Source: Fulvia fulva (Eukaryota > Ascomycota > Dothideomycetes > Mycosphaerellales > Mycosphaerellaceae). Taken from it: a stretch of DNA of 64,000 nucleotides. The stretch covers positions 5,938,501-6,002,500 of the forward strand of contig NC_063015.1 in the NCBI RefSeq assembly GCF_020509005.1, given 5' to 3'. The notes below the pieces were generated by a model that had not been told where the DNA came from, did not search any database, and was given only the letters and a program-made list of their open reading frames with translations. Numbering within the stretch: position 1 is the stretch's first letter; every line of letters starts with the position of its first letter. The position numbers and the translations under genes were made by a program. Shown here one piece after another: positions 33,838 through 44,622 of the stretch.

Positions 33838-34095
33838 AGTGACCTGTCGTGAAGGCGAGTGTCGTCAAGGCGAGTGTCGTCAAGCGGGTATTGAGGTATG
33901 ATGGAAGCTTGAGACCAACGGACTGTTGTTTCCAGGTGCTTGCAGGACCCACATGATGGTGGCATCTCCGCAATAGGCCAACGAGCTTCTACGCTGTAGC
34001 CGCATGAGAAGGCAGTCGACAGGCACAGTGCCATGAACAGCTCGTCGTGAAGGCAAGTTCATGGACTCCAGGCGCCAAGACCGACATGTTGTGGA
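33838..34095 (-). repeat. Inverse copy of the 2.5-4.1 kb repeat units
   Basis: Read on the minus strand this block contains ggatctggtaccct, gccttctcatgcggctacagc and ggtctcaagcttccatcat followed by two copies of ttgacgacactcgcc. These match the sub-blocks of the 245-bp and 90-bp arrays near the left end. The order is the same, so a whole unit was copied between the two places. Confidence 0.65.
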
Positions 34096-34137
34096 AGGAG
34101 GGTACCAGATCCACGGGAGTGAAACATTCATACCTAC

Positions 34138-34424
34138 CCTGGTAGTAGTTGGCCAGAACGCTGTTGATAGCATCGAGGTATTCGCTGATCAGGACACCGG
34201 CGCTTTCCGTCTTGCAGATGAACTCGGCACTGCACATTCTCTGGAACATGTCCTGCATCTTCGTCGAGGTTGCGCGGGCCAAGTTGCTCTGATAGGGCGC
34301 GATGTTGCGGAGGACTGTCAGCGATGCGGGATAGATGGCTTCGAACTTGACCATGTCGCCGTCTCTGATGGTCAGGCCGGTGTTGTCGAGCAGGTAGAAG
34401 ACGTCCACGCGTGAGCATTTGAAG
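34138..34424 (-). CDS. Coding exon of the array, 287 nt (partial gene)
   Basis: Acceptor TTGTCAG, donor GTAGGT. One frame is open throughout: VDVFYLLDNTGLTIRDGDMV, then an alpha-helical stretch with NIAPYQSNLARATSTKMQD and a Cys-containing part, ending SVLANYYQ. This is the most protein-like piece of the whole region. The acceptor lies inside a 24-bp inverted repeat (34407-34462), so the splice site could be hidden in a hairpin. Family unknown. Confidence 0.5.
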
Positions 34425-34462
34425 CTGACAATGTAAAGTGTCAACTTCGAATGCTCACGCGT
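34407..34462. repeat. Imperfect inverted repeat, 24-bp arms, 8-nt loop
   Basis: Arms 34407-34430 and 34439-34462 pair with two mismatches; the loop is ATGTAAAG. The left arm begins ACGCGTGAGCATT. The acceptor of the 34138-34424 exon falls within the left arm. Confidence 0.85.
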
Positions 34463-34489
34463 CGGTCTGTTGTTGCTTCCAGGGCCCCA

Positions 34490-34952
34490 TCAGACGTTCT
34501 GTGTCATTTGACTCTGCTGCATGCGGCGTGTATCGAGCTCGCGCTGCTCCTGGTCGGTTAGGTGGACTGGTGGAACGCGATACATGGTTGGGGTGTGGTG
34601 TTCTGCGCGAACACCACATCCCAACGATGTTTCCAAGAACCAGATGGCAGTCGGGAGGCACAAAGTGCCACGCACAAGGGTGCATAGTGAAGGCAAGTTC
34701 ATAGACCTGGCGCCCTGGAGCACCGTATTGCTCCCTGACGGCTCGTCGACATTCTGCTTGTTGTACTCTCGATGTGCTTGCTTCTCCTTTCGACCGTCGA
34801 GATGTCGTTCCATGCGAGAAGCGTTCGCCCTCTCCTGTTGCTTGTTTCCGGAGATGTTTGGTGAGATCCACGTCTTCGAGAAACTGTATCCGGCCTGCTG
34901 TACTGCCAGGGCGACAGACCCAGAGGCTTGCGGCCAATGTCTCCTTCAGCGA
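34490..34952 (-). CDS. Possible terminal coding exon, about 150 codons (partial)
   Basis: Acceptor CTCGCAG with branch CTGACC. The best frame runs through a Lys/Glu-rich helical part (RMERHLDGRKEKQAHREYNK) to a TGA at 34490. A TGA also lies six bases after the acceptor in this frame, so either another acceptor is used or the exon is broken. It contains a perfect-looking hairpin (34587-34625) and a segment duplicated at 34.04-34.09 kb. Confidence 0.35.
34587..34625. repeat. Imperfect inverted repeat, 17-bp arms, 5-nt loop
   Basis: GTTGGGGTGTGGTGTTC (34587-34603) pairs with 34609-34625 with a single G-T position; the loop is TGCGC. It lies about 125 bp from the larger hairpin and in the same putative exon. 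Confidence 0.8.
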
Positions 34953-35309
34953 CTGCGAGCAAGGATGGTGGTCAGCCGGAGTCAAGGAAGATTGAGAGGA
35001 GGGATGGTACTTACGGCACTCTTGCTGGCATGAAAGGGTTACTGGGATGTGGCAGGCGAATGGTGTGCATGTTTCGAGAGGTCAGGACGCTCATTGGTGG
35101 CATGAGAGCGTCCCGACCCCGATGATCTTCAGGAGAAGGTCGATGTTGTGTCAATGCAGACACAAATTGGCGTCGGCGGTGATGTCCACCAGTTGCCGTT
35201 GCTGAGAGACAGCTGGCGAATGCTCTCAGTGAGCGGTACACCGCCGTCACTGCCGATACCAGACAGAATGATTCATCATCCAGCCATTGTTGTTTAACAG
35301 CCCCGGTAC

Positions 35310-35571
35310 CTTGCGGCGGGCTCGGCCAGCTGGATAATGAAGCCTCCAGAACCTCTCTGCTCGATCTTCTCTGGGAGGCCATGTGTGGGTCGCGCATGAT
35401 GTTGCACTTCTCGACTTGTCTTCAGGCGGCGGATGAGAGCGTATAGGGGCGTCTCGAGGTTCTTGCTTGGCTCGACCTGAGTGTTCGGCGGAGGTCGATT
35501 ATTGTCGTTGCTCTTCGTGAGACATCCTATGTCGTTGACGGACCACAACGATGCGACATCTCCGAAGGACT
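35310..35571 (-). CDS. Coding exon of the array, 262 nt (partial gene)
   Basis: Acceptor CTTCCAG with an upstream CTGACAG branch, donor GTACCG. The open frame begins SFGDVASLWSVNDIG and ends IIQLAEPAAR, with an RRLKTSREVQHHARP basic stretch in the middle. Phase 1 in, phase 2 out. It reads as a genuine protein segment of no known family; the next segment towards lower coordinates (to donor GTAAGT at 35014) is also open. Confidence 0.5.
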
Positions 35572-36069
35572 CTGGAAGCGCGAAGATCCGCGTGACTGTC
35601 AGCGATGGAGCAACGAGAGCGGCCACAGTGCGTTCATCTCACCTGCTGCCAGAGTGGGTCGCTGACGGGGATGTTCTCTGCACTTCCAAGACGAACGGTG
35701 CTCAGCTTAAAGCTTATTTTGCTGTCCGTCACCCCCAGGGCGGTGGTAACTGACCCCCAACACAACCCCCCTTAGCAAAAGCCTGCGCCATGCGTCCGCG
35801 GTGATTGTGAAGGAGGCCACCACCAACCGCCCTGTTGGCACGTTGGCAGCGGTGAGTGGACCCTGTCTGAAAGAAGAAGTCAGCACCAAGTTCCGTGAGA
35901 AGACAGCCGGAGAAGACATCCGGAGAGGTCACACGACCCAGTGAGGGGCAAAAAGTGGGAGGTCAGTGGTGGTGAGGGGTGGTGAGGGGGAGGTATATGG
36001 GTGCGGAAATTTGTGCTTCTCCCAACAATCGTGATGGGTGAGTTGGGTTAGTCAAGCGAACAGACTTAC

Positions 36070-36381
36070 AGCTCTGGTCCACCCACCGCATGGCAGCCAC
36101 CGATGCTGTGTCTTCTTCATGATGAAACATGAGGCAAGAAACTGCAAAGAGCGGTATCGAGCTTGCCCATCACGGTTGTGGCCGTTCTTTTTGTCCTTGA
36201 GCTGGCTTGGATATGGTGGTGTTGAGGACAAGGCTGCAGCCGGAAGATGATCAAAGACTTCGTGGGTGAAGGAATATGACTGCTGGCCGAATCGCTGGAT
36301 GGAGATGGTGGGAGATCTTGCTGGCGGTGGTCGGTGTTGTCTTGCTTGGCTGGTGACGGCCAGTACGATGGGCAGATCATG
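36070..36381 (-). CDS. Coding exon of the array, 104 codons (partial gene)
   Basis: Bounded by an acceptor (ACTGACAC branch, ATGACAG) and a perfect GTAAGT donor, with length an exact multiple of three. The frame from the acceptor is free of stops and begins HDLPIVLAVTSQ, passes through a Pro-rich part and ends FIMKKTQHRWLPCGGWTRA. Composition is that of a real protein. The upstream segment (36433-36690) joins by a 59-nt intron with donor GTATAT, but the matching frame there has a TGA. Function unknown. Confidence 0.5.
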
Positions 36382-36699
36382 CTGTCATTGCAGTGTCAGT
36401 CTTCATTCGATTATCTTCATTGCAGGTGAGTGTCATATACCCTGCATGTGAGGCTCTCGATTCCGCAGCGGTGGTCCAGGCCGTCGATCTCTCTTCACAC
36501 GCTGCAAGGTGGTTGTGTTGCATCGAGAGTGGTCTCGTCGTCGAAGTCTTGACTCGATGGCGGTGATGAGACCAGACGGTACAAGAGGCTGAAGGTGATG
36601 GACTTGTTGATGATGTTGTGGTGGTGAGGAGACAGGTTGTTGACACTCGAACGAAGGGGCAGGATTTGCAAGCACGCGCGGCGAAGCTCAAGCGGAAGC

Positions 36700-37597
36700 T
36701 GCAGGTCTGAGCCAACTAATCCTTGCCGCCACGAACTGCATCACTCACGCGCTTCGAGATGAGACTGAAGGAACATGGAAGTAACTCTCTTCATGCGTTG
36801 GCTATATTGTAGCGCTCCAGGTTGCTTGCTGGCCATGGCCTTAACGCTATGCTGCTGTCCTGCTACCCTTGCCTCCTTTCCCTTTCCTGTAGCCGCAGCA
36901 CATTTTATCTCTTCACAGCAGCGGCAGATCGGCAATAGCGACGCCACAGATCGGCGTCACTGCTCGCTGCTCACGCGTCAGTCACTCTGATCACGCTGAA
37001 GTGAGCATCACACGAAGCAGTGCCACACGTCACGGGCTGCAAAGCAGTCTATGAGGATCACGGCATAGCTTCGCCCATTGCATTGATGTATTTGATTACG
37101 CCGGAACACGGTGACAATGCTATCGCTGAAGGCTCCCTGTAACGCCTTCGTCGTTGAAGCACTTCTGCTGCTCCTTCCATGCACGCAGCCACAGATCATC
37201 CTCCCGCAACGCTAAACATCGCCTTCGCTCCCGCACGCCCTTCAATACCATATTGTCGCCTACACAACAATAAAGTGAGCCCATTCTACCGCCCATCAAC
37301 CACAGCATGACGCAACAACCTCACTCCAACCTTCCGCTGCTGCCTCCAACGCCATCAATACCCCCATCAAACCGCCCCAACCGTTAGCTAGGAACGCATC
37401 ACTTGACATGCACCTCGCGTAACCTCACACACGCTAGCGCCCACCCCTGTCAGCCGCAGCTATAAGTATCTCGCTCTTTGCCCTCTCACCAACCTTCCTT
37501 CCTTGCTTCCTCAAGTACTCCAAAATGGACGAAGCCTCTCCTCCTCTTCGTTTCCCCGTCCCTCCAACACCACCAAACTCGCCTACGGGCTTCAGCT
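36700..37597. other. No supported gene
   Basis: Short frames on both strands without recognisable pattern. The 36433-36690 minus-strand part may be another exon of the array, but its best frame holds a TGA. Confidence 0.3.
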
Positions 37598-38080
37598 TCA
37601 AATGGTAAAACCCCTTCTCCATGTGGTGTTCTGATCAGCAAAGGCAGTGGCAGCAGCAGTGGCAGCAGCATAGCCCAGGTGCTGGCAGGCGCTTGGGCTC
37701 GAGAAAGTCAGCCGACTTACGAGCATGGGGCACCCGCTGCCTTGGTAGGGATTGGAAGGCACGTCCGTGTTCTTGATTACTTTTTTTTCATCGGTCTCCA
37801 AGCTCGAGGGCTTGGGGTTGGAGAAGAAAGCGGTATTGTGGTGGGAGGAAGCTGGTGTGCGTGAGGCGGTGGTGCTTGGTGCTGTGGACGGCTTTGCCGT
37901 GAAAATTGCGACGACGGTGGTGAGCTGTGACGTGGGAGTGCGTGGAGGAGCGTTCAGCAGACACGGTACGAAAGCGGTCGCAATCGCTACCACATGTGTG
38001 TGAAACCCCGAACCAAAGGCTGCAGGATTGGCGTTGGGGACTGCCTCAGACAACACGGTAGACAGAAGCGTCGCTTCCAT
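37598..38080 (-). CDS. Possible orphan protein, 160 aa
   Basis: A single ATG-initiated frame ending in TGA. The N-terminal 50 residues are hydrophobic and Ala/Val-rich (HVVAIATAFVPCLL), then a Thr/Ser/Pro-rich part and an Ala-rich C-terminal stretch. The opposite strand is also open over part of this stretch, so the call is tentative. No family recognised. Confidence 0.35.
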   Translation of the reverse strand: MEATLLSTVLSEAVPNANPAAFGSGFHTHVVAIATAFVPCLLNAPPRTPTSQLTTVVAIFTAKPSTAPSTTASRTPASSHHNTAFFSNPKPSSLETDEKKVIKNTDVPSNPYQGSGCPMLVSRLTFSSPSACQHLGYAAATAAATAFADQNTTWRRGFTI

Positions 38081-39500
38081 GAGGTGAAGTCCTTCACAGC
38101 TGCCTTCGAGCAGTACAGCCGCTTTCGATCAGACGGCCGCTTCCAGTTGTGTAGGTGAGAACGTGACGAAAGACCGGCATGTGCGGAGTCAATTCGAGCT
38201 GTCGAGGGCATGACGAGATCGGAGGAAGAGAGGAAGTGGACGGTAGTGAGCATGCGTGCTTGCATGGAACAGTTGATTGCAACGGCGATCTAATGCCTAC
38301 ACTGCAGACAGGTGAAGCAAGGACGGAAGAGACAGTAGCAGGTAGCGGAAGATTGCGACGGAAGACGAAGGCTTGTCTTCATTGTGGATGATCTGCTTTG
38401 CTATCTGAAGTGAACTCAATACTGCCGACTGAATGGCTCAATGATACTCGCGGGCATCGGCCAACGACATCTCTTATGCTACACCACGCTCTGCTTGGTG
38501 CGGTTGTTCGGTGGGTCAAGCTTCTGTTGGTGAAGGTTGTGACCGGCTCTGGCACATGCTTGCCGTCTCCTCACTGTCCTTCTTTGTCCTTCACCCTCTC
38601 CTGCTGCTCGCTGATGATGGCGGCCGCCGAAGGTCTTCTCTTGGGTCGGTCTTGTGGAGGCAGTGCTGGGAATGAGCATCGGAAGCAGGCTGTCCCACCA
38701 GCCGCGGGAAGCTTGGCAGAGCATGTAGCCATGGACAGCGGAGCGCAAAGTGCATAGGCGCACGGTGAGGTTGTTATCAGGCCGCTCAAAGCCGCAAGAC
38801 CATGGTGGGTTCTGCTGAAGCCCGGAGGCTGTGATGGATGTCAGTGAATGATGGATGAAGGTAGGTGAAGGTGTGTCCGACCTCGACGTTCTCTTTGATG
38901 ATGAGAAAGTCTCGCCGTTTGGCGTTGGGTGTTGGATTCTGACATTGGCGTGCTGGGCGAAGGTGGTGCAGTGCTTGGAGATCGAGGGCCAACAATGACC
39001 GTAAAGGTCGGTGAGATGTTGAAGATCATCTCGTGTGTTGGTGCTGGTGGGTGTGTTGTGTTGATGGAAGAGAAGAAGAGAGAGCGGAAGAGGAAGAAAG
39101 ATTCAGCAGTGAGAAAGCCGCAAGCACGGCGACCGCCGCAACCCCTGCATCAATTGAACTCGCTGAGGGGCACTTGCCGCCTTAGGTTTGCTCATACGTA
39201 CGCGTACTCTTGCTGCAGGTGCATGTTGGGATCGCCGCACAGTCTCGACTTCACGATTTCCTTGACGATCGGCTCAATTTAGCGATCATCCGGCAACAGC
39301 ACCCTCATGTTGTGGACATCTACAGCGACAGCGAGGCATCTTATTGCATCAATACGATTGTTTGACACCTTCCACCCTTCTGACCCCGACACCAACCTGC
39401 AGTTCTTTCGCTACCGAATTCTGCAGCTGAGACTGCCTCGCTAGCCCGGATGGAAGCTGTCAGGCACGGCAAAACCAGGCCACGCAGCTGCGAACAAGGC
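38081..39500. other. Decayed or exon-bearing region without a firm gene model
   Basis: A minus-strand acceptor with branch CACTGACATCC and ATCACAG occurs near 38830, and two minus-strand frames between 38850 and 39030 read like protein pieces (RDFLIIKENVEVGHTFTYLH). This may be a further outlier of the micro-exon family, but I cannot connect exons. Confidence 0.3.
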
Positions 39501-39501
39501 A

Positions 39502-40455
39502 GTGCATTACCGAAGACGCTCGACAGTACACCTTCCGCGACGGCCAGAATCGTCAAGCACAAAGGGCACCATTGTCGACTTCCTCGAAGGGTTTCCCGGC
39601 CACCTAGGCGCTGGAACAAGCTGCCTCCCTACTTACCGTACTATCAATGTGGACACTGTAGCCACGCATTTCATACTTTCCGTCGGTCGTGAGTCGAAGC
39701 GAAAACCAGATCGGCAGCCGCGGCCTTTCATGAAGGTACCAAGAGCCGGGTGGAGCGACGGGTTGGACAACAAGCGTGGACGCACACTCCTGCCGTCGGT
39801 ACAGCGGCACACCGAGCTGTATTCATGAGATGAGCAGCCATGGATCGAAACGATAACTTCGGCTCGACTGCTGTTGCCGAACGACTCGCTGCATTCCCAA
39901 AGCGACTGCACCAAGGCTTCGTGGACTTTGACCTCTCCGGCATCAGGCATGCAACGCCCACTGCTTCGAACCTACCACGATGTCATTCCTCCCTGCAATG
40001 ACATTCTCCGTCTTTCGTGGCGAGTTGCATCTCTTCCACTCTCCCGGCCTGGCTTGCTGACATGTACTTTCCAGATTCTGGGCTGCGCTTTCCCTCGCAG
40101 CGTGCGTGAACAAATCCACTCACACATACCAGCAACGACCCTGCGACGAGGACATGAGCGACGAACACATTATGTCGAATTCATGGGCGGCCATAAAGCA
40201 GTTGCGACCGCCAGCGCTCTCGATGCTTTCCTGTCTGCTGATTCTTGGCGCCGCAAAGCCAACAGACCACTCTGTCTGGCACGCGCTCTGACGAACTACG
40301 CCTTCTTCCAACTTTATCATTCTCTGACTCTACAATCAGTCGTGCCCGTTGGACGATACGGAGTTGACCATCTGGAACTGATGCAATCTTGGCACATCGA
40401 CTCAGGGGCGGAAGGAGGCGAGTTCAAAGACCAGAGCAACGGGAGATCTTGTTGA
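39502..40455 (+). pseudogene. Possible orphan gene interrupted by TGA at 39826
   Basis: Two frames, 39502-39828 and 39874-40455, are in the same phase and the stretch between them is open apart from one TGA. The second begins at TTG, not ATG, so it may continue the first. A GTGAGT donor near 39690 and an acceptor CTGACATGTACTTTCCAG near 40053 to 40073 suggest introns instead. The antisense strand is also open over part of the region. No domain recognised. Confidence 0.3.
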
Positions 40456-41667
40456 TTCGATGGGGTCATCAGTACGCAGGCTGTGGAGGGCAAAAAAAGC
40501 TGAATGAAAGACACTTCGGGGGGTCGAGCATATCTCAAATGGCCACGAGAGAGAATGATGATAGTCGCCCTCGGCAGGTCTTGGAGGGTTGCAGTGGAAT
40601 ATGGCCAGCATCAAGGTCCTCGTAGCCTCGCCAAGCATCCTTACAGGCGAAGTGCGGACCAACGTAGTGGTTATGTGCCCGTAGACTCCTCAACGCTGAG
40701 CTCCCGCCGAAATGCGAGTTCGCCTTCGTGAACCTCCATCTTCCGTCTTCCTTTGCGGAAGGTTGGGCGCAGACAGACTACAGGATCACGAATCTCCTGC
40801 AGCTTGCCTTACCACCTATCGATTGTGCGAATCAGTGTGTTTCTTCTTTGCAACATCTTGCCGTATATGGAACGCAAAGGGGTTGCGACTTCGGTTTTCA
40901 TCTACAACATCTACATCGAAGGATCGACAATTTGTTTTCCAACCACCAGTCATTAACACACTGACACGTAGATGAATTTAGCTGCTCTAGACGTACAACA
41001 CCCGTGGTTGCCTCTCACATTACAGCCCCCCAGCCTATTCAGATCGTTGCAACGGAGATCTCGCTCCCTTCGCCGCAAGCCATCCTCCCACCGCCGAAGC
41101 TTACCCGCCCAGAAATTGACCTACATATACACATAAACAGTGCCTTACCTCATCCTCCAGTCAGAGCTCCCGCTTCAAGCTCGTGTTGGCCACTTTAGCC
41201 CAGTGGTCCTTCACAGGTATGTATTCCCCAGCACAAGGCAAAGCGGCCAGCAAAAGTCAAACAACTATCTTGAATCTTCCATATTCAATGGTACGGTTTA
41301 CTCTAGTTCAGATCGTGTTCAATTGGATGCATTGGTCCGGGATAGTTCTTTTTGCTTCTTTTTGCATGTCGTGAGGATGGTGGGTGATGGTGTGAAGGGG
41401 TACGAATCATCCGATCGATGGAGATTTTGGATATTGTGTTGGAGTTAATCTTGAGTATGCTATTAGCACAGTATTAACGTTCAATCTCTCCGTAGGCCAA
41501 TGTTATTGTTTTGGCTATTTCGCGTTTTGTGTGGACCGCCAACGCGTTCCTTGAGCCGGGCAGATGACTCTCAATTCTGGTCTCAAGACAATCCACCCTC
41601 TCTTCTGCACAGCCAGATGCCAGAACTATCTCATCTCGTCAAACAGATCATCACCATCACCTTCAAA
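40456..41667. other. Intergenic stretch
   Basis: Short overlapping plus-strand frames near 40712-40975 repeat the same DNA in three frames and none looks real. The last 200 bp are a likely promoter and leader of the gene at 41668. Confidence 0.35.
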
Positions 41668-43004
41668 ATGTCCGTTCCTGCTCAACCTGCGCCAGTCCCG
41701 CCGCCGTTCACACCTAACGCCACCCCAGGCCTTCCAACCCTCCTGAGACGCGTGCTGGCAGTACAAAGCATAGCAGAAGACATCGCCCAGTACGCTTTCC
41801 TCGACTTCGCCATCGAGACAAGCGACGAGAACGACATCCCCCGTCTTTTGGAGCCGGAGGATGCATTCTTCGCCCTTGGTATCCCAGAAGCAGCCAACCT
41901 CTTCTGCTATACTCGTCTCTTCTTTGCGGACTCTTCTTAGGTACGTTTCCTGTCATGCATGCCTTCAAATTTATCGACTGACCTTGAATGTAGGAGCGCT
42001 TCTTTGGACACTACGGCACACCCTTCCATGTTCGACAGGCTCTCAGCGCCATCGACATCACCTTCACTGCGTCACGCGACTTTGTCCCGCCTCCCTCGCC
42101 TCCATGGCCTCCCTTCCAGCACCTCATCTACGGTTGCGGCATCGATCGGATGCGCCTGTCCACTGCCGACATGGTATGACTGCAGCTGTTCGTTGGACGG
42201 CGCGTTGGTCGCTGGCAAGCATGCAGATGTCGGGAATCTGGAGTGTAATAAAGAAGCAGAGGTCGACGCCACCAAAAGCAATCGAGTGCGGCGACTACTG
42301 GAGTGCTCGTGAACAGACAGCGGGCAAGAAAAGTTAGAAAAGGAGAAGACGGCATTCCTTCACTAGTTCCGGGCCGTAGAGCGATATGCGACAATCTCGG
42401 ACTACCGCGCGATCACCGATGCTATAAGCTTCCTATCGGCCGGCCTCCCATCGGTACGAGTCAACCGAGATGCGCAAGATGTGTGCGAGTGTAGATACAG
42501 TAGGCGTATCGACAGGACGTGCTGGTCGCTTAAGCTGGACGAAGCGATGGTACAAGTGATGCTGGATCCGCTGGAGAAGTAGGAGTAGTAGCGTCAGGTG
42601 GCGGAGTACACCCGGAGACACAATTTGAGCCTTTGCAAGAAGTGCGATAGGGTGGTCACTAGGCATTGGATCAAACGTGGAGACCTGCACCCGGTGCTGG
42701 CGACGGCCTGGCGTTCAACGACTGGTGGGTCTCATCCAAACCCAAAGAGTGTCCTACTACTCGAAAGGCGCTGCGGATGCTTGTCGAAGACTGGATCGAG
42801 GGTGTTCGCGCGAGTTTCGTGCATAGGGCCGCTATCACTAGTCGTGTTCCAAGGGTTTATATACTGCTGTCGGATCAGTCCCATGGGCACACGGGACCAA
42901 TTAGGAATGTCTGCGTGCGGGAGGCGGATCGCGATGCGGGAAACTATGGGCGAATTTCGTGGCATTTGGCTATGAATCTGGGTGTGGTGCATCGGTTGCT
43001 GTAA
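41668..43004 (+). pseudogene. Multi-exon orphan gene broken by several TAG codons
   Basis: Exon 1 (41668-41940) encodes 90 aa starting MSVPAQPAPVPPPFTP and ends with TAG directly before GTACGT. A clean 53-nt intron (CTGACC branch, TGTAG) leads to an open exon starting ERFFGHYGTPFHVRQAL. A later frame reads EKLEKEKTAFLH, TAG (42364), FRAVERYATISDYRA and on to LDPLEK, TAG, E, TAG, TAG, RQVAEY. The final part, frame-shifted relative to this, reads ETQFEPLQEVR, TAG, GGH, TAG, ALDQTW and continues to TAA at 43002-43004. A 57-nt in-phase intron could remove the last two TAGs. Gln would fit every TAG position. Either a gene with UAG read as sense plus unresolved introns, or a pseudogene hit by CAG-to-TAG changes. 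Family unknown. Confidence 0.45.
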
Positions 43005-43394
43005 GAGCAAAGAGATGAGAGGGGAGGGAGTCTGTTAAGTGCGTGATGGGAGAATGCTTACGGCGTGGAATATACTGCTGGCGTGGATGAGAGGTACTTT
43101 GTACGTGAGCGGAAAGACTGGACCTGTACGGAAGGAAGGAGCGATTTGAGCAGCGTTATGCTGCTACCATCTCAAAGGAATCGCTGTGATACCATGTCTT
43201 ACTGTAGACGGTTCTTCTACATACGCAGTGTGCCGCAGCACATCCTCTGCTTGACGCTGCCGCACAGCGCGCCGCCATACACCGCCCAGCTCCGCCCCCT
43301 GTCAGTCGAGGTTGCCTGGACGGTGCACGGCGACACAGCTCTTCTCGTGCGGCCACCCACTACGCACCAACCTACACCGCCCAGCTCCGCCCCC

Positions 43395-44271
43395 TCAAGG
43401 CGAGGCGGCCTTGCGCTCACCCTTCAGCTCCTGAAGATACGGCTCCAACTCAGCGTAGTACTCGCGCTCGCCAGCCAGCACCTGCTCCGCATGCTTGCGT
43501 CTGAGCTTCTCTTGACTCTCCTGGTACTTCTTCTCACTTCTGACATGCTTGATAACCTTGTTCTGCTCGTGGCACTCCGCGTTGCCTCTCTGGTACTCGC
43601 TATGCTGCATGATCTTCGGACGCAGCTCCTCCTCGCGAACCATGATATCGTTCTGGAGACTCGGATAGCTGAGCAACTCGAGGTCGAGCTCCTGCTGCTT
43701 CTCTGGCGGGTATCGGTTCTGCAGCGTATCCCATACGTATTGGTTGACGAAGTTCTTCCACACCTTACCCTTCTCGGGATCGTCGCGGTACTTGTCGAAG
43801 ACCTGGTGGACGGCGCGGATGGTCTCGGGGGTGAGGTTGTTGTGGGAGATGCGGTACTTGAGGTCGCGGGTGACTCGGGCCCAGGCTTCCTTGTCGGCCA
43901 GATTGAAGATGTCGCAGGCTTGCCAGATGTAGCAGCGCTGGGCGTTGGACATGCTCTTGAGTCCGCCGATGTAGAACGGGCCGCGGCCTTTGTGGGAGCT
44001 GATGATGTGGAGGACCTTGCTAAGGGCTGCTGGGACGCCGTAAGGGAGAGTGATGATGCGGTGGGTCTCGTTGGCGACCTGTGATTGTGTTAGCTTGAAT
44101 CGATGGTATCGTTACTGCCGGGGTACCTACCGGGTATTGGCTGAGGACATGGCGGGCTTGGTCGCTGTAGGTCTCGAGGCTGTCGCGGGAGACGTTTTTT
44201 TGGATGAGCATAACGCCGCCTGGGCTGTTGGGATGTCGAACGTAGATGTCGACGAGGTATTGCGGTGCCAT
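43395..44271 (-). CDS. BTB/BACK-like orphan family protein A, 274 aa, two exons
   Basis: Exons 44131-44271 and 43395-44078 are joined across a 52-nt intron (GTAGGT donor, GCTAAC branch, TCACAG acceptor) in phase 0. The start MAPQYLVDIYVRHP gives an N-terminal beta-rich part followed by helices; the region CYIWQACDIFNLADKEAWARV then LTPETIRAVHQVF resembles corresponding parts of the genes at 53216 and 54429. The pattern recalls fungal BTB-type adaptor folds, but I cannot confirm it. The C-terminal 60 residues are a charged coiled coil ending in a basic tail. Confidence 0.65.
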
Positions 44272-44622
44272 CTTGTGTGGTGGCTTGAGAGTGGTGGTGT
44301 GTCTTGCGATCGGATGTTGTTGATAGCTTGTTGATGGTGATGACGGTGTCTTGTTGGTGGTCTAAGAACGGGGGCTCGAGTGTTGGCAAGATGTTGTTGT
44401 TGATGGTTTATGGGACGGAAAGGTCGAGTCTTAAATCTGGAGCATAGGCGAGATGTGTCGGATCCCGGCAAGAACGCATTAATTGACAAAATGAATTGTT
44501 CGATTGAACAACATCAAGACATGTTCGCATTCACCTCTCTCCTCGACAAGACAGTTCTAGTCACTGCCAGCATCCTACTTCTCGCACTTATCCACTACAA
44601 GACAACACTCTCGCGACAAGCA

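Larger units (their letters stand above)
25985..36392 (-). other. Micro-exon array: at least 20 donor/exon/acceptor units on the minus strand
   Basis: Acceptors with a CTGAC-type branch point 15-30 nt upstream recur every 200-370 bp, each followed by a short segment ending at a consensus donor. Exons read from high to low coordinate: 36070-36381, 35310-35571, 34138-34424, 33489-33500, 31004-31040, 30876-30914, 30447-30552, 30154-30194, 29889-29927, 29611-29651, 29315-29355, 28991-29058, 28669-28734, 28388-28424, 27788-27835, 27583-27630, 27316-27428, 27041-27138, 26710-26767, 26469-26533, 26200-26294, 25991-26026. Many have no stop in one frame and give plausible peptides; some junction phases agree (30447-30552 to 30154-30194), others do not. 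Neighbouring units are clearly duplicates, introns included. It may be one very long gene, several, a decayed family, or a spliced non-coding host transcript. No protein family recognised. Confidence 0.6.

Noticed and set aside
39820..39880. TGA between two same-phase frames as evidence for readthrough of another stop
   Set aside because: Neither frame is convincing, the antisense strand is also open and intron signals exist, so it does not weigh on the TAG question.
17403..41000. Transposon or retroelement
   Set aside because: No terminal repeats, transposase, reverse transcriptase or integrase motifs seen on either strand.
41668..43004. RIP as a proven cause of the TAG codons
   Set aside because: RIP would also produce TAA from CAA and AT enrichment; neither is obvious by eye. 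Left as an alternative rather than a conclusion.
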